Shown in pieces: positions 62,564 to 64,000 of a stretch of DNA of 64,000 bases. Below the pieces are notes generated by a model. The model ran no database searches and was not told where the DNA came from. It worked only from the letters and a program-made list of their open reading frames with translations. The position numbers were made by a program, and so were the translations under genes. This DNA is from Lamellibrachia columna. Its lineage: Eukaryota; Annelida; Polychaeta; Sabellida; Siboglinidae. The DNA lies in the NCBI GenBank assembly GCA_963662155.1, contig OY759263.1, positions 1,496,595 to 1,560,594 on the forward strand. Direction: 5' to 3'. The stretch's first letter is position 1. Each line of letters starts with the position of its first letter.

Positions 62564-63125
62564 GTAAGGAGTGTCAACTACTCCAACTACTCCGATGAGA
62601 GTAATCCAATGATTAGCAGGGAGGGGGAGAGAGAGACGGAGAGAGACTGAGAGAGTGCCAGCGTGAGAGAGGGAGAGAGGGAGACAAGGAGAAAGGGAGA
62701 TAGGAAGAGAGTGAGAGAGGGGAAAGGGGAGAGAGAAAAGAAGGAGAGAAGGAAAGAGGGAGAAAGAGTCTGTTTACTAGGCACCATCACAGAAAAAAAA
62801 TGTATTACAATTTTAAGAACCACATAATGTGTACTCGATTAACAAAAACTTTGCCCAGCAAAAAATCAACACAATATTTTGAAATTAACACTTGACTTCA
62901 TCTACGCAAACTATTATATATCATGAAGTCTTGCTATGGAATACTACTTACTAGATACTCTCCCCTATTAGATACTTTATTGTCGTACATATACGTGTAT
63001 ATTCATACAATATTCCATCTTCGCGATTTTTCATGTTATGCTATATTCGTACACTTCTTGGATCTTTCTTGGGTGATGATTAATTGATGACTCATTCTCA
63101 TAGTAGATGGCGCTGCATGTTGTAG
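62564..63125 (+). other. Intron 6
   Basis: A GA-rich purine tract lies at 62615-62770. The rest is AT-rich and unremarkable. The acceptor is GCATGTTGTAG at 63115-63125. Confidence 0.75.
62615..62770. repeat. GA-rich (GAGAGAGG) purine tract in intron 6
   Basis: About 155 bp of nearly pure purine on the + strand with GAGAGAGG and GGGAGA units. The minus-strand Ser/Leu/Pro frame is a by-product. Confidence 0.92.
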
Positions 63126-63349
63126 GTTTGTCGTCAGTCTCATGTACTACGGATTGACGCTGAACACGGGAGACATGTCGGGCAGTATCTTCTTGAACAC
63201 CTTCCTCGTCGGCGCCGTTGAGATACCGGCCAACATATTGGCCTTCTTCCTCCTGAACTGGCACGTGACGGGCCGGCGTGTCACCACGGCTGGATCCGGC
63301 ATTGTTGCGGGAATCACCAGCTTCCTGTGTATTCCGCTCCTACTGTTAG
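63126..63349 (+). CDS. SLC22A-like: SLC22-family transporter, exon 7 (residues 342-416)
   Basis: The first base completes Trp. Then F-V-V-S-L-M-Y-Y-G-L-T-L-N-T-G matches TM7 of the family (x-V-N-S-x-V-Y-Y-G-L-S-L-N). TM8 includes N-T-F-L-V-G-A-V-E-I-P-A-N, with the conserved E-I-P-A block, and TM9 ends C-I-P-L-L-L-L. R-R at residues 392-393 marks the loop 8-9. The exon ends CTGTTAG/gtgagc, phase 1. The AG at 63137 (GTCGTCAG) is a weaker acceptor choice that would drop F-V-V-S. Confidence 0.93.
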
Positions 63350-63439
63350 GTGAGCCCACATCCCCCGCAGTGGCGCCAATCACCACTGCGACAACTACAT
63401 TACCAAAATGGCAGTTGGCGGAGTAGTGTACATGACTGG

Positions 63440-63660
63440 CATGCAGGCGACGCCATTGTTGTTAACGACTTGTTGCACGTGTGTAGCACTTGTGCACTTG
63501 AGACACGTCAAATAGTTCCATACAAACACGAACGTTATATTGCTTCTAGTCAGATTTCAACACAGAGTACTATCCACAATGGTAGGCAATTGAAATTCAG
63601 ACATTTCTTGACAAACATTAGGAGTTTACTAAATGAAAGCATCATAAATTATGTTGTGGC
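63440..63660. repeat. Dispersed repeat, copy B, in intron 7
   Basis: It aligns with 660-850: CGCCATTGTTGTTAACGACT here against CGTCATTGTTGTTTACGACT there, then TATCCACAAT and ACATTAGGAGTTTACTAAAT. It passes directly into a tandem array, as copy A does. Confidence 0.6.
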
Positions 63661-64000
63661 AGATGTGTGATGAGATAAATAAAGTATAATAAATTATGTT
63701 GTGGCAGGTGTGTGATGAGATAAATAAAGTATCATAAATTATGTTGTGGCAGGTGTGTGATGAGATAAATAAAGTATCATAAATAATGTTGTGGCAGGTG
63801 TGTGATGAGATAAATAAAGTATCATAAATTATGTTGTGGCAGGTGTGTGATGAGATAAATAAAGTATCATAAATTATGTTGTGGCAGGTGTGTGATGAGA
63901 TAAATAAAGTATAATAAATTATGTTGTGGCAGGTGTGTGATGAGATAAATAAAGTATCATAAATTATGTTGTGGCAGGTGTGTGATGAGATAAATAAAGT
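63641..64000. repeat. 45-bp tandem repeat, about 8 copies, to the window edge
   Basis: TATGTTGTGGCAGGTGTGTG and GATGAGATAAATAAAGTAT recur every 45 bp (TGAGAT at 63671, then 63716). Copies are nearly identical. Each unit carries AATAAA, the canonical poly(A) signal, on the sense strand of the transporter gene. Confidence 0.96.

Overview
This is a repeat-dominated stretch of an animal nuclear genome. The evidence is a multi-exon gene with GT-AG introns, APE-type non-LTR retrotransposons (CR1/L2-like and RTE-like), and very long micro- and minisatellites. The transposon mix and simple repeats would suit a marine invertebrate, perhaps a lophotrochozoan, but the phylum cannot be fixed from this window.

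The one host gene is an SLC22-family major facilitator transporter (organic cation/anion/carnitine transporter family) on the + strand. It starts at ATG 23671 and runs off the right edge. Seven exons were assembled by eye: 23671-24048, 30426-30529, 31699-31853, 34126-34294, 61723-61852, 62475-62563 and 63126-63349. Every junction has GT-AG ends and compatible phase. They give about 416 residues, with TM1-TM9, the glycosylated loop, and the family motifs D-R-x-G-R-K, E-V-V-G-P-K-Y-R, E-S-P-R-W-L and Y-Y-G-L-x-L-N. About 1.25 kb of coding sequence is spread over more than 40 kb.

Region by region: 1-7400 holds minisatellites (73, 42, 17 and 39 bp units), one reverse transcriptase relic and a dispersed repeat. 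7400-14480 holds decayed minus-strand LINEs (RTE-like, then L2-like), the second interrupted by another LINE and by a 61-bp minisatellite. 14480-16490 holds microsatellites. 16490-22660 is a minus-strand LINE split by a 5.2-kb array of 44/39-bp units. 22660-23670 is simple repeat and gene 5' flank. Intron 1 holds an 0.83-kb GGT tract, a near-complete CR1-like LINE with an SGNH-hydrolase ORF1, and a 35-bp array. Introns 2 and 3 hold TA and TATG microsatellites, a second fragment of the same LINE, and 50-bp and 39-bp arrays. Intron 4 (27.4 kb) is almost wholly one array of about 496 units of 55 bp. Introns 5-7 are short and end in a 45-bp array.

The most interesting result is the origin of the arrays. 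Three large arrays are made of local coding sequence: the 55-bp array from the end of SLC22 exon 4 plus its own splice donor, the 44/39-bp array from the reverse transcriptase gene it interrupts, and the 61-bp array from the endonuclease gene it interrupts. Two- to four-copy tandem duplications (18, 48, 49 bp) nearby look like early steps of the same process. The long open frames inside arrays are products of unit length and composition and are not genes.
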